NCBI RefSeq assembly: GCF_003614975.1
Contig: NZ_QZWI01000011.1
Coordinates: 62,001 to 126,000 of the forward strand
Direction: 5' to 3'
Length of the DNA: 64,000 nucleotides
Origin: Rahnella bruchi
GTDB lineage: Bacteria > Pseudomonadota > Gammaproteobacteria > Enterobacterales > Enterobacteriaceae
Below, one piece after another: positions 32,737 through 41,550 of the stretch; the stretch's first letter is position 1; the number at the start of each line of letters is the position of its first letter. Both the position numbers and the translations under genes were made by a program. The notes below the pieces were generated by a model, which ran no database searches, was not told the origin of the DNA, and was given only the letters and a program-made list of their open reading frames with translations.

Positions 32737-34935
32737 ATGTCCTTTACTGGCAGGGGAAAAGTCGCGGAGTTTTGCGCAACGGATGTAAGAAAAGTCTTTA
32801 CCGTTTCATCACTGGCTTTGGTTATTATTGTAGCGATCAATCCCGTTTGGGCGGCGGAAACCAACAGCGCGGCAAATACCGCAACGTCCGGTGACTCGAA
32901 GGATATGGTGATCGAAGGCTCGCCTACCGACGCCAGCAGTGACAAGCAGGATTATGCGGTTAAAACGACGACCGCAGGCACCAAAATTAACCTGACCCCG
33001 CGCGATATTCCGCAGTCGGTCAGTGTGATCACGCGACAGCGTATGCAGGATCAGGCTCTGCAATCGGTCGGCGATGTGCTCGACAACACCACGGGCATCT
33101 CCACGGAAGTGATCGACAGCGAACGCGTATCCTATTTTTCCCGTGGCTTTTACATCAACAATTACACCTATGACGATATTCCTTCGTCCGTCAGCGACAC
33201 CTGGAACTTTGGCGATGCAGCGGAAGACACGGCGATTTATGACCGTATCGAAGTGGTGCGTGGTGCAACCGGTCTGATGACCGGCGCAGGTAATCCGGCG
33301 GCGTCGGTAAATATGGTGCGTAAGCATGCTGACAGCAAAGAATTTACCGGCGATATCAGTGCCAGCTATGGCAGCTGGAACAAACAACGTTATGTGCTGG
33401 ATGCTTCCGGCCCTCTGAATCAGGAAGGTTCAGTGCGCGGACGGATCGTGGCGGGCTATCAGGATCAGGACAGCTGGTTGGATCGTTATCACAAGCGTAA
33501 AAAATTCTTCTACGGCGTAGTCGACGCCGATGTGACTGACAACACCACGGTGTCCCTCGGTTATGATTATCAGGAAACCAACACCGGAAATCCGACTTGG
33601 GGCGGCCTGCCTACCTGGTACACCGACGGCTCGCGGACCCATTACGACCGCACCACCAATACCTCCGCCGACTGGACGAATTACGCCATTCAGTCACGTA
33701 AAGTGTTTGCCAACGTAAAACACGACTTTGATAACGGCTGGACATGGCGGGTCAACGGCACGCATGGCGAGCAAACATTCAACGATAAGCTGCTGTATCT
33801 GATGGATTTCCCGGATCACACCACCGGCGAAGGGCTGAGCGGTTTTGGCAGTAAAGACCGTGGCACGCGCAAAGTGGATTCGGTGGATACCTATGCCACC
33901 GGGCCGTTTGAACTCTTTGGTCGTCAGCATCAGATGGTCGCCGGGCTTAGCTACAGCCGCCAGCATAACCAGACTTACAGTTCCGATGGGGCCATTGACA
34001 GCGACGCCATTGGCAGCTTTGGCAACAGCTGGGACGGCAGCGTCAGCGAGCCGGAGTGGGGCGACTGGTACCTGAACGCCGACGATGTGGTTCGTCAGAA
34101 AGCGGGCTATTTTGCTACACGCTTCTCGCTGGCTGACCCACTTTCGCTGATCGTCGGTGCGCGTTACACAGAGTGGACCAGCAACGGCAGCAGCGGCAAC
34201 ATGCAGAAGAACAACATGACGCCCTACGGCGGGCTGGTGTATGACATCAACGATACCTGGTCGGCTTACGCCAGTTACACCTCCATCTTCCAGCCGCAGA
34301 CAGACCGCGATATCAACGGCCATTATCTGTCACCGACTACGGGTAAAAACTACGAAACTGGCCTGAAATCGGCATGGATGGACGGTCGTCTAAACGCCTC
34401 ACTCGCGGTGTTCCGCATTGAGCAGGATAATGTCCCCCAGGCCGATGGCAGCGATCACGTCAACGGTTCCAGCGAGCAGGCATACGTTGCGGCAAATGGT
34501 ACAGTGAGCAAAGGGGCTGAGTTTGAGTTGAGTGGCGCAGTCACTGACAATCTGCAAATGACCTTCGGTGCGACGCGTTATGTGGCGAAAGACGACACCG
34601 GCAGCCGCCTGAACAGCAATATGCCACAGACCCAGCTGAAACTGTTCAGTCGATACCAGTTGCCGATGATGCCGGATCTGACAGTCGGCGGCGGCGTGAA
34701 CTGGCAAAACCGCACCTTCCAGGATGCAACCGGGCCAGACGGCGAGACTCAACGGGTATCAGAGGGCAGCACGGCGATTGTCGATCTGTTCACCCGTTAT
34801 CAGGTGACAAAACAGTTGTCGGTTCAGGCCAACATCAACAACCTGTTTGACCGCACCTATTACTCGTGGCTCAGTGACTACGCCGTTTACGGCGAACCGC
34901 GCAGTGTGTCGGTCAGCGCGAATTATGCGTTCTGA
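32737..34935 (+). CDS. fhuE: TonB-dependent hydroxamate siderophore receptor FhuE
   Basis: A 732-residue outer-membrane receptor, close in length and order to E. coli FhuE (729), which imports ferric coprogen, ferrioxamine B and rhodotorulic acid. A ~39-residue signal peptide ends at VWAAE. The plug domain has IPQSVSVITRQRMQDQALQS and EVVRGATGLMTGAGNP; the barrel has SWNKQRYVLDASGPL, PTWGGLPTW, FELFGRQHQMVAGLSY, YASYTSIFQPQTDRD and FTRYQVTKQLSVQANINNLF, ending in a terminal Phe. ATG 32737 was preferred to an in-frame GTG at 32701 because it gives a normal signal length; the ribosome site (ACGAGA) is weak. An iron-regulated promoter with a Fur-like site precedes it and a terminator follows. 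Confidence 0.92.
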   Translation: MSFTGRGKVAEFCATDVRKVFTVSSLALVIIVAINPVWAAETNSAANTATSGDSKDMVIEGSPTDASSDKQDYAVKTTTAGTKINLTPRDIPQSVSVITRQRMQDQALQSVGDVLDNTTGISTEVIDSERVSYFSRGFYINNYTYDDIPSSVSDTWNFGDAAEDTAIYDRIEVVRGATGLMTGAGNPAASVNMVRKHADSKEFTGDISASYGSWNKQRYVLDASGPLNQEGSVRGRIVAGYQDQDSWLDRYHKRKKFFYGVVDADVTDNTTVSLGYDYQETNTGNPTWGGLPTWYTDGSRTHYDRTTNTSADWTNYAIQSRKVFANVKHDFDNGWTWRVNGTHGEQTFNDKLLYLMDFPDHTTGEGLSGFGSKDRGTRKVDSVDTYATGPFELFGRQHQMVAGLSYSRQHNQTYSSDGAIDSDAIGSFGNSWDGSVSEPEWGDWYLNADDVVRQKAGYFATRFSLADPLSLIVGARYTEWTSNGSSGNMQKNNMTPYGGLVYDINDTWSAYASYTSIFQPQTDRDINGHYLSPTTGKNYETGLKSAWMDGRLNASLAVFRIEQDNVPQADGSDHVNGSSEQAYVAANGTVSKGAEFELSGAVTDNLQMTFGATRYVAKDDTGSRLNSNMPQTQLKLFSRYQLPMMPDLTVGGGVNWQNRTFQDATGPDGETQRVSEGSTAIVDLFTRYQVTKQLSVQANINNLFDRTYYSWLSDYAVYGEPRSVSVSANYAF

Positions 34936-34958
34936 TGTGATGCGATAAAGACTATCAG

Positions 34959-34991
34959 GGCAGCATCGGGATTTCCGTCGCTGCCTTTTTT
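34959..34991 (+). terminator. Intrinsic terminator after fhuE
   Basis: GGCAGC (34959-34964) pairs with GCTGCC (34980-34985), followed by TTTTTT, 24 bp after the fhuE stop. Confidence 0.8.
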
Positions 34992-35052
34992 ATGCCTGGT
35001 TCAGGTAATGCGTCGAATTTTTGTACAGGGGATGTGAATGATGCGCGAATTA

Positions 35053-35370
35053 TTACAGCTGTGTTAGACGCTGAACGTTTAGGGTTTCCAGTTTACCGTT
35101 CAGGATATCGAGAAAATCATCGTGGTAAGGCATTGCCACGTGTTTTTTCAAATCTTCTTCAGACTTCCAGCGTTCGATAAATACGAATGACACCTTACCT
35201 TTATTTTCGAGGTTACGTACATCGGGTACAGCATGACTTTCATGCAGATCATATTGCAAGCATCCTGCTTCACGATGCGTTGGAGTAACCATTGCCAATG
35301 CGGCATCTCTAATAGTGTCGATAAATTCGGGCAACGGGGTCAGTGTGGCAACAATTTTTACTTCGCTCAT
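35053..35370 (-). CDS. Antibiotic biosynthesis monooxygenase (ABM) domain protein
   Basis: A 105-residue ferredoxin-like-fold protein of the ABM/YgiN family: VKIVATLTPLPEFIDTIRDA, TREAGCLQYDLHE-like strand (THREAGCLQYDLHESHAVPD) and FVFIERWKSEEDLKKHVAMP with the conserved Trp and His. Members are cofactor-free quinone monooxygenases or haem/aldehyde-handling dimers; physiological substrate unknown. Monocistronic, adjacent to the IS debris. Confidence 0.82.
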   Translation of the reverse strand: MSEVKIVATLTPLPEFIDTIRDAALAMVTPTHREAGCLQYDLHESHAVPDVRNLENKGKVSFVFIERWKSEEDLKKHVAMPYHDDFLDILNGKLETLNVQRLTQL

Positions 35371-35553
35371 AGGGGGCCTTTGATTGTCAGTGATTTATTC
35401 TGGATTTATACAATCCTGTACGGATTATTCAGGGTAGTTATGAGTTGGTCATTGTGCCAGCCAATACGACTGAATCAATACTGAATGAGTCAATATGCGA
35501 TTGGTGGGATGGGGTATGAATGATGAACTCATTGATTGATGCATTCAATTTAA

Positions 35554-35569
35554 CATAATCATGATTATG
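35554..35569. repeat. 16-bp perfect palindrome
   Basis: CATAATCATGATTATG is fully self-complementary and lies 45 bp outside the IS3-family left end, within a 244-bp gene-free stretch (35371-35614). It may be an operator of a gene lost by the insertion, or of the ABM gene upstream. Confidence 0.5.
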
Positions 35570-35614
35570 CGCACCGAATGTGTAGTAGCTAAATTGAGAT
35601 GTCCGCTTAGGAGA

Positions 35615-37204
35615 TGCGGATGTTTTGTTGGACTGGTTATGTTGTGATCCCCAGATGCTGCCGGTACTTCACCGGACTCATTGCACCCAATGATAATTTA
35701 ATTCGCTTCTCGTTATACCAGCGTATGTACCTGTCCAGAAAGCAGATAAATTCTTCCTGCGTCGTGCTCGCCCAGTTTCTGCCATAATACATTTCATTTT
35801 TGACCCGCCCGAAGAAGCCTTCACACGCCGCGTTATCCGACGAGCAACCTTTGCGCGACATGGACCTTTTAAGACCCGATGCATTAATACGATCCAACCA
35901 ACCCGGCCATCGATAATGGCCGCCTCTGTCGCTGTGTATCACCGGTTTTTCATTTTCTCTGAGCGTATCGAGCGCGTCGTCGAGCATGCAATTCACCAGT
36001 TTTGCGTCCGGACGTGTTCCTATCGACCAGCTCACCACTTTGCCATCAAAACAGTCGATTACGGGCGACAGATAGACCTTGCCCGCTGGCAGGTGGAACT
36101 CAGCAATATCAGTCAGCCACTTCTCATTTGGGCTGCAGGATCGAAAATTTCTGGCAAGGAGATTTTCAGGTGCCGGCCCTATTTCTCCGCAGTAAGAGCT
36201 GTATCGTCGTTGCCTGGCTCGCTTAACGACGAGTTGCTCCTCAGTCATTAGCCTGCGGACAACCTTTTCAGAGATGCAGAGCTTGTTCTCTCGGAGCGTC
36301 GCGTGCAGACGCCGGTATCCATAGCAGCGATAATTTCCTTCAAAGATCTTTGCCATGGCTATGCGTATTTCCGCGTACTTATCATTCAGACGCTGGCTCG
36401 CTTTGTGATAAAAATAGCAACTCCGGGCAAGCTTCAGAACACAGAGCAGTTCAGCGACGGAATAGATTTCCTTAAGGGCATCAGCGATCTGGGTTTTCTC
36501 CCTGTTCTTCAGGGTCAGGACGCTGATGCCCATGTCTTTTTTTATCAGTTCATTCGCTTTTGTCAGGATATCGCGTTCAAGCTGCAACTGATGAACCTGC
36601 TGTTTAAGCCGCGTGATTTCATCAAGCAATGCATCCTGGTTTTTATTCTGAGTTGATGTTTTACGTCTTCGCATGGATCGATAAGCCTCATCGTCGAGCA
36701 GGTCTTTCTTCCATTTGTACAGGACCGGGACGCTCACGCCTATGTTTTGAGCAACTTTAAGGGCGATTCCGCTTCGGTTGCAGAGCTCACGGACGGCTTG
36801 AGCTCTTTCTTCCTGACTGAAGCATTTATTTGTATTTGAGCGGACAATCAGAGGGCGCCGGTTTGGATATATTTCTTCAATCCAACGTTAAAGTAATACG
36901 TCGCTGGGATAGCCGATGGCTCGCCGAGTAAACGCCAGACAACCACCATGCGTCAGGTAATGTTCCACAGCAGCAATTTTTTGCGCCTGTGAGTATCGCT
37001 GTCTCGATTTTAATCCTTTTGGTAAGTCGCCAGTTTCTTCATAAATTCGCACCCAGCGACCGAGCTGTTTCATGGATGGATATCCCAATTCTCTGATGAC
37101 CATAGAGGCTTTTTTGCCATATCGATAATAGAGTTCAACAGCCCGAACCCTGTCCTCATATGAATGCATTAACTCTCTCCCGAGAGTCCAAGTAATCGTC
37201 CGCA
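35615..37204 (-). mobile_element. IS3-family insertion sequence, about 1.59 kb
   Basis: Imperfect 20-bp terminal inverted repeats were found: TGCGGATGTTTTGTTGGACT (35615-35634) and, on the other strand at 37185-37204, TGCGGACGATTACTTGGACT, matching at 16 of 20 positions and beginning with TG as usual for IS3 elements. Between them is one transposase-coding region on the minus strand. I see no 3-5 bp target duplication in the flanks (GGAGA left, CCCCG right), which suggests old insertion, flank rearrangement or slightly wrong ends. Confidence 0.8.
35637..37169 (-). pseudogene. IS3-family transposase with an in-frame stop codon
   Basis: From ATG 37169 (GGGAGAG ribosome site) the frame encodes HTH-containing OrfA-like sequence (VRAVELYYRYGKKASMVIRE, QLGRWVRIYEETGDLPKGLK) up to GYPSDVLL, then TAA at 36888-36890. 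The same frame continues without a break: RWIEEIYPNRRPLIVRSN, SQEERAQAVRELCNRSGIAL, VPVLYKWKKDLL, a coiled coil, then an rve integrase core with the DDE residues in WLTDIAEFHLPAGKVYLSP, VIHSDRGGHYRWPG and EGFFGRVKNEMYYG. The whole would be 510 codons. A single nonsense change, not a frameshift, separates the parts, so the element is probably no longer active unless the stop is read through. Confidence 0.8.
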
Positions 37205-37208
37205 CCCC

Positions 37209-37352
37209 GAGTTTCTGGAGCTGAAGGACTCGACAGCCGGAAGCAAAAAATCGCCCAGCCGTAAGGCTCAGGTGCACGCCCAGGAACAGATCCGGGCTAT
37301 CAACCTCGTTCTGGTAGACCCGAGCTTGTTTGTGGCAAGTTCAAAGCGGTAG
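37209..37352 (+). pseudogene. Orphan C-terminal gene fragment cut by the IS
   Basis: Directly outside the IS right end an open frame runs 47 codons to TAG: EFLELKDSTAGSKKSPSRKA, then QVHAQEQIRAINLVLVDPSL and the end FVASSKR. It has no start of its own and reads as the tail of a larger protein whose 5' part was removed. I cannot name the family. Confidence 0.4.
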
Positions 37353-37405
37353 AATCGACCATCAGTGCTGCAAAGTACCGGGTAGCACCCAAAAGGATAC
37401 TTGAG

Positions 37406-38212
37406 ATGATTAAATTCCCGACTAAAAAGCGCGTTGATTTATATAAAAATGCGGTCAGTTCCGAGCAATTACAGCAGGATCTGGCTGTGGCTCAGGAGTT
37501 TATGTTCGATGCCTGGGAAACTGATGACCTGGAAGTTGTGCTGAAACTCATCAGAAAAGCTATCAAGAAATCCCCACTTTGTGCTGACGCATATTCATTC
37601 TACTGCGAGGTATCTGAAGAGCCTCCTGAGTCAAAAATTGGTAATCTGGAAACGGCTTTGTACGCTGCCAGTATCGCACTTGGCGAAGATTTTCAGGAAT
37701 TCGCGGGCAATTTCTGGGGTTTTGTCGAAACACGTCCATATATGAGAGCAAAAGCAGCTTTTGCTGATGCTTTATGGAAGTCAGGTAATTTCTACCCGGC
37801 CATGGCTCATTACCGCGAAATGCTTAAGCTCAACCCTAGCGATAACCAAGGGATTCGTCATTTATTAGCGAACTATTACCTTGAACTCGAAATGGTGGAT
37901 GACCTGACCTTGCTACTGGATGATTATTCAGGTGATATGCGCCCGTTTCTTCAGTATACACGCGCCCTCCTCGCCTACCGGCAGTTATCCCCAGATGCCG
38001 ATGATATCGCTAAAGCTGCGATTAATTCTAATAGACACATCCCCGGCTTGTTATCGAAGTGCAGATTACAGCCCAAGTCTAACAGTGGATATATTACGTT
38101 AGGTGGAATGGATGAAGCCATTTTTTACGTGAATAATAATATAAAACCTTGGATTCGCACTCCAGGTGCAATTGACTGGATTAATAAAAACACTAAATCC
38201 AGCTTGAACTAA
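37406..38212 (+). CDS. TPR-like protein, 268 aa, unknown function
   Basis: An acidic all-helical cytoplasmic protein with tetratricopeptide-like repeats: VVLKLIRKAIKKSPLCADAY (about 50-69), MRAKAAFADALWKSGNFYPA then MAHYREMLKLNPSDNQGIRH (about 112-150). It resembles the ST7-like TPR group in the middle part (GNLETALYAASIALGEDF). Codons are noticeably more AT-rich than in the neighbouring metabolic genes, consistent with transfer. AAGGATACTTGAG precedes the ATG. It lies between an IS3 element and gene fragments, without a functional partner. Confidence 0.7.
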   Translation: MIKFPTKKRVDLYKNAVSSEQLQQDLAVAQEFMFDAWETDDLEVVLKLIRKAIKKSPLCADAYSFYCEVSEEPPESKIGNLETALYAASIALGEDFQEFAGNFWGFVETRPYMRAKAAFADALWKSGNFYPAMAHYREMLKLNPSDNQGIRHLLANYYLELEMVDDLTLLLDDYSGDMRPFLQYTRALLAYRQLSPDADDIAKAAINSNRHIPGLLSKCRLQPKSNSGYITLGGMDEAIFYVNNNIKPWIRTPGAIDWINKNTKSSLN

Positions 38213-38309
38213 TTATTTTATAGCAGGAAATTATTCTGTTATTTCCTGTTCGCTCCTATCCCATTTATATTCATCCCCCTATTATAACCCTCCCGGTACT
38301 CATAATGCT

Positions 38310-38433
38310 CCATATGCTCCAATGTACGCATGGCTTCGGCCTGCAAATGCTTACCGGCGTCGACCAGTTCGACCCGACGACTGGTGCGAATCAGCAACGG
38401 ACCGCCCAGCGAGGCTTCAAGGGCTTTTAGCAC
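38310..38433 (-). pseudogene. LysR-type regulator fragment
   Basis: About 41 codons match the second part of a LysR DNA-binding domain: LKALEASLGGPLLIRTSRRV then ELVDAGKHLQAEAMRTLEHM. The intact LysR gene at 41551-42432 has the parallel LETELGGPLFIRTSRRVELT. The fragment lacks the recognition helix before and the whole effector domain after; it abuts a transposase fragment at 38433. Confidence 0.65.
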
Positions 38434-38643
38434 GGGAAAAGCTCGAGGACGTTCATGGTCTGATCCTTGGCAAGGAAACCATCAGACGCCTCATGATAAA
38501 AGCCGGACTCTGGATCCCCTGCAGACGACCCCCGCCCAAAAATTCATCAGCCCCGTTACCGCCGTCCCTGTACCGGCGAGCTGATCCAGATTGACGGTTG
38601 TGACCATCACAGGTTTGAAAACCGGGGACCTAAGGCATGCAAG
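38433..38643 (+). pseudogene. Transposase fragment (ISNCY-type) with a frameshift
   Basis: The plus strand encodes REKLEDVHGLILGKETIRRL and MIKAGLWIPCRRPP, then continues in another frame with PKIHQPRYRRPCTGELIQID and GCDHHRFENRGPKACK. These blocks match my memory of ISNCY-family transposases (GELIQIDG precedes the first catalytic Asp). The frame change falls in the run CCCCCGCCCAAAAA near 38530. Both gene ends are missing, so this is dead debris. Confidence 0.65.
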
Positions 38644-38647
38644 CCAC

Positions 38648-39352
38648 TCAGATCTTTTCCTGATTAACCCGTTCAGAAAGTGCCTGATGGCTTTCCTTCC
38701 TTTCGCTGTAACGGTCGGCCAAAAACGCGGTGTGGCCTTTCAGAAGCAATGTAATTTTGAACAACTCCTCGGTGACATCCACAATCCTGTCGTACCAGGC
38801 CGAAGGTTTCATGTGCCCTTCATCGTCAAATTCCTGCCATGCCTTTGGCACTGATGATTGATTGGGAATAGTGAACATCCGCATCCAGCGACCCAGTATC
38901 CGCATCTGGTTTACCGTATTGAATGATTGCGACCCGCCACTCACCTGCATTACGGCCAGCGTTTTTCCCTGTGACGGACGCACTGCGCCTTCGCTCAACG
39001 GTATCCAGTCGATCTGGGCCTTCATGACTGAACTCATGGCACCATGTCTTTCCGGAGAACTCCACACCATTCCGTCACACCACCGGACCAGATCACGAAG
39101 CTCGAGCACTTTGGGATGGCTTTCCGGCGCATCATCTGGCAGCGGCAAACCGGAAGGATTAAAGATTTTCACTTCTGCGCCCATTTCTGTCAGTAATCGC
39201 CCAGCTTCTTCAGCTGCAAAACGGCTGTAGGAGCGTTCCCGTACTGATCCGTAGAGGATCAGAATGCGCGGCTGGGTTGCATCACCCTGCTGAAGTTTGC
39301 TGGCAATAGCCTCATCAAAGCATTCCGGTTCGATTGCAGGTAACTGCGTCAT
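38648..39352 (-). CDS. arsH: Arsenical resistance flavoprotein ArsH
   Basis: A 234-residue NADPH-dependent FMN reductase-like protein, the typical ArsH length. The FMN loop is [20 protein letters not shown]; other family segments are [40 protein letters not shown] and [20 protein letters not shown]. ArsH oxidises trivalent (organo)arsenicals and protects against oxidative stress. The gene is divergent from arsRBC with an 86-bp shared promoter region. GGAG precedes the ATG. Confidence 0.93.
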   Translation of the reverse strand: MTQLPAIEPECFDEAIASKLQQGDATQPRILILYGSVRERSYSRFAAEEAGRLLTEMGAEVKIFNPSGLPLPDDAPESHPKVLELRDLVRWCDGMVWSSPERHGAMSSVMKAQIDWIPLSEGAVRPSQGKTLAVMQVSGGSQSFNTVNQMRILGRWMRMFTIPNQSSVPKAWQEFDDEGHMKPSAWYDRIVDVTEELFKITLLLKGHTAFLADRYSERKESHQALSERVNQEKI

Positions 39353-39390
39353 AAATATTCTCCGATTCGTAAGTTATGCTTTAAAACCTA

Positions 39391-39412
39391 ACATATATGG
39401 AATAGCATATGT
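39391..39412. promoter_or_regulatory. Putative ArsR operator in the arsH-arsR divergent promoter
   Basis: ACATAT-10 bases-ATATGT forms an inverted repeat in the AT-rich arsH/arsR gap, near TTATGC and CATATG elements like those in known ArsR boxes. It would let ArsR control both directions. Confidence 0.5.
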
Positions 39413-39438
39413 ATAAATAATTCATGTCGAGGTTATGT

Positions 39439-39759
39439 ATGCTACAGCCAGTTCAGCTTTTCAAACTGCTTTCCGATGAAACCCGTTCGGCCATCGTGAT
39501 GCTGCTGCGTGAATTCGGCGAGTTGTGTGTCTGCGATATCTGTGCAGCAACGGAAGAATCTCAGCCCAAAATATCACGCCACATGGCGATGTTGCGTGAG
39601 GCTGAACTGGTAATCGACCGGCGTGAAGGGAAATGGGTGCATTACCGGTTGTCACCTCATATGCCTGCATGGGCTGCGGCCATTATTGATTCAGCGTGGA
39701 ATTGTGAAAGAGAAAATGTGCGCAAAAAACTTGATAACGCATCGTCCGCTACTTGTTGA
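39439..39759 (+). CDS. arsR: Arsenite-responsive repressor ArsR
   Basis: A 106-residue ArsR/SmtB winged-helix repressor. The arsenite-binding site ELCVCDICAAT with the Cys-x-Cys-x2-Cys pattern is present, followed by the recognition region ESQPKISRHMAMLREAELVI and GKWVHYRLSPHMPAWAAAII. ATG 39439 was chosen because GAGG lies 8 bases before it and homologues start MLQPVQLFKLLSDETR; a start 15 bp upstream also exists. First gene of arsRBC. Confidence 0.93.
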   Translation: MLQPVQLFKLLSDETRSAIVMLLREFGELCVCDICAATEESQPKISRHMAMLREAELVIDRREGKWVHYRLSPHMPAWAAAIIDSAWNCERENVRKKLDNASSATC

Positions 39760-39806
39760 GCTTGTAGAAACACATGCATTTAAATGAATGTGTAAGAGGG
39801 TTTGTG

Positions 39807-41096
39807 ATGTTACTTGCAGGGACCATTTTTGTATTCACTCTGATACTGGTTATCTGGCAACCACGGGGACTGGGGATTGGCTGGAGTGCTTCTCTGGGCG
39901 CAGGCCTGGCATTGCTGACAGGTGTCGTTCATCTGGCTGATATTCCGATTGTCTGGCAGATTGTCTGGAATGCGACCGCGACCTTTATCGCCGTGATCAT
40001 CATCAGTCTGTTGCTCGATGAATCAGGTTTTTTTGAGTGGGCGGCACTGCATGTTGCCCGCCTCGGCAATGGCCGGGGGCGACTACTCTTTACCTGGATT
40101 GTTCTGCTTGGCGCGATGGTCGCTGCGTTATTCGCTAATGATGGTGCCGCGCTTATTCTGACGCCCATCGTTATTGCGATGTTGCTGGCGCTCGGATTCA
40201 GTCAGCGGGCAACGTTAGCTTTTGTTATGGCCGCAGGGTTTATTGCCGATGCTGCCAGTCTGCCGCTGATTGTCTCGAATCTGGTCAATATCGTGTCCGC
40301 GGATTTCTTTAAACTCGGATTCTCTGAATATGCCGCCGTAATGGTGCCGGTCAATCTGGCGGCTATCGCGGCAACATTGTTGATGTTGCACCTGTTTTTC
40401 CGCAAAGATATTCCTGCTTTTTACGATGTGGCGCTGTTGAAAGAGCCGAAAGCCGCTATCCGTGATACCGGAACCTTTAAAACCGGCTGGGTGGTTCTGG
40501 TTTTACTGCTGGTGGGATTTTTTGCTCTGGAGCCGCTGGGCGTGCCGGTCAGTCTGGTTGCCGCTGCTGGCGCCCTGCTTCTGCTGGCTGTTGCAAAGAA
40601 AGGGCATGCCATTAACACCGGTAAAGTGATACGTGGCGCGCCGTGGCAAATCGTGATTTTCTCGCTGGGCATGTATCTGGTGGTCTACGGGTTGCGCAAC
40701 GCCGGACTGACCCACTATCTTTCCTCCCTGTTAAATCATCTCTCAGATCAGGGATTATGGGTAGCCACTCTGGGAACGGGTTTCCTCTCGGCTTTTCTGT
40801 CATCGGTGATGAACAATATGCCCACGGTTCTTATCGGCGCACTGTCTGTTGATGGCAGCACCGCGACCGGCGTCATCAGGCAGGCACTGATTTACGCCAA
40901 TGTGATAGGCAGCGATCTTGGGCCCAAAATTACACCGATTGGCAGTCTGGCAACTTTGCTGTGGCTGCATGTTTTGTCGCAGAAAAATATCAAAATCACT
41001 TGGGGATATTACTTTCGGGTGGGCATGGTCATGACTATTCCTGTTCTATTCGTCACTCTGGCCGCGCTGGCGTTGCGGCTCTCTGTCACTTTCTAA
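39807..41096 (+). CDS. arsB: Arsenite efflux permease ArsB
   Basis: A 429-residue inner-membrane As(OH)3/H+ antiporter of about 12 helices, the exact length of E. coli ArsB and collinear with it: [80 protein letters not shown] and [23 protein letters not shown] 39807 was chosen over one 33 bp upstream because AGAGGG lies 7 bases before it and the length then matches. No ArsA ATPase is present, so export is proton-driven. Confidence 0.95.
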   Translation: MLLAGTIFVFTLILVIWQPRGLGIGWSASLGAGLALLTGVVHLADIPIVWQIVWNATATFIAVIIISLLLDESGFFEWAALHVARLGNGRGRLLFTWIVLLGAMVAALFANDGAALILTPIVIAMLLALGFSQRATLAFVMAAGFIADAASLPLIVSNLVNIVSADFFKLGFSEYAAVMVPVNLAAIAATLLMLHLFFRKDIPAFYDVALLKEPKAAIRDTGTFKTGWVVLVLLLVGFFALEPLGVPVSLVAAAGALLLLAVAKKGHAINTGKVIRGAPWQIVIFSLGMYLVVYGLRNAGLTHYLSSLLNHLSDQGLWVATLGTGFLSAFLSSVMNNMPTVLIGALSVDGSTATGVIRQALIYANVIGSDLGPKITPIGSLATLLWLHVLSQKNIKITWGYYFRVGMVMTIPVLFVTLAALALRLSVTF

Positions 41097-41107
41097 TGAG
41101 ATACCAT

Positions 41108-41533
41108 ATGAGCAAGATGACTATCTATCACAACCCGGCCTGCGGCACGTCCCGTAATACGCTGGAAATGATCCGCAACAGCGGCACTGAGCCGGCCGTT
41201 ATTTTGTATCTGGAAACGCCGCCAGCCCGCGAGGAACTGGCTAAGCTGATTGCAGATATGGGGATTACCGCACGGGAGTTGCTGCGTAAGAACGTTGAGC
41301 CTTATGAACAACTGGGACTGGCTGAGGATATCTTCACCGACGAGCAACTGATGAGTTTCATGTTGCAGCAACCCATTCTGATTAACCGCCCGATTGTGGT
41401 GACGCCATTGGGAACACGCCTGTGTCGCCCGTCTGAAGTGGTGCTGGACATTTTGCCAGATCCCCAGAAAGGAGCATTTACCAAAGAAGACGGTGAGCAA
41501 GTGGTAAATCAGGACGGTAAAAAGATTAAATAA
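41108..41533 (+). CDS. arsC: Glutaredoxin-dependent arsenate reductase ArsC
   Basis: A 141-residue enzyme, the same length as E. coli ArsC. The catalytic Cys is in YHNPACGTSRNTLEMIRNSG (Cys12 by family numbering), and the substrate arginines are in LINRPIVVTPLGTRLCRPSE. It reduces arsenate to arsenite with glutathione/glutaredoxin for export by ArsB. The start 11 bp after arsB is obvious from homology, although the frame is open further upstream inside arsB. Confidence 0.95.
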   Translation: MSKMTIYHNPACGTSRNTLEMIRNSGTEPAVILYLETPPAREELAKLIADMGITARELLRKNVEPYEQLGLAEDIFTDEQLMSFMLQQPILINRPIVVTPLGTRLCRPSEVVLDILPDPQKGAFTKEDGEQVVNQDGKKIK

Positions 41534-41550
41534 CCGTTCACGGCAAGGGT

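Noticed and set aside
40961-41107. Longer arsC start inside arsB
   Set aside because: ArsC homologues start at MSKMTIYHNPACG, and 141 residues is the family length; the extension is arsB sequence in another frame.
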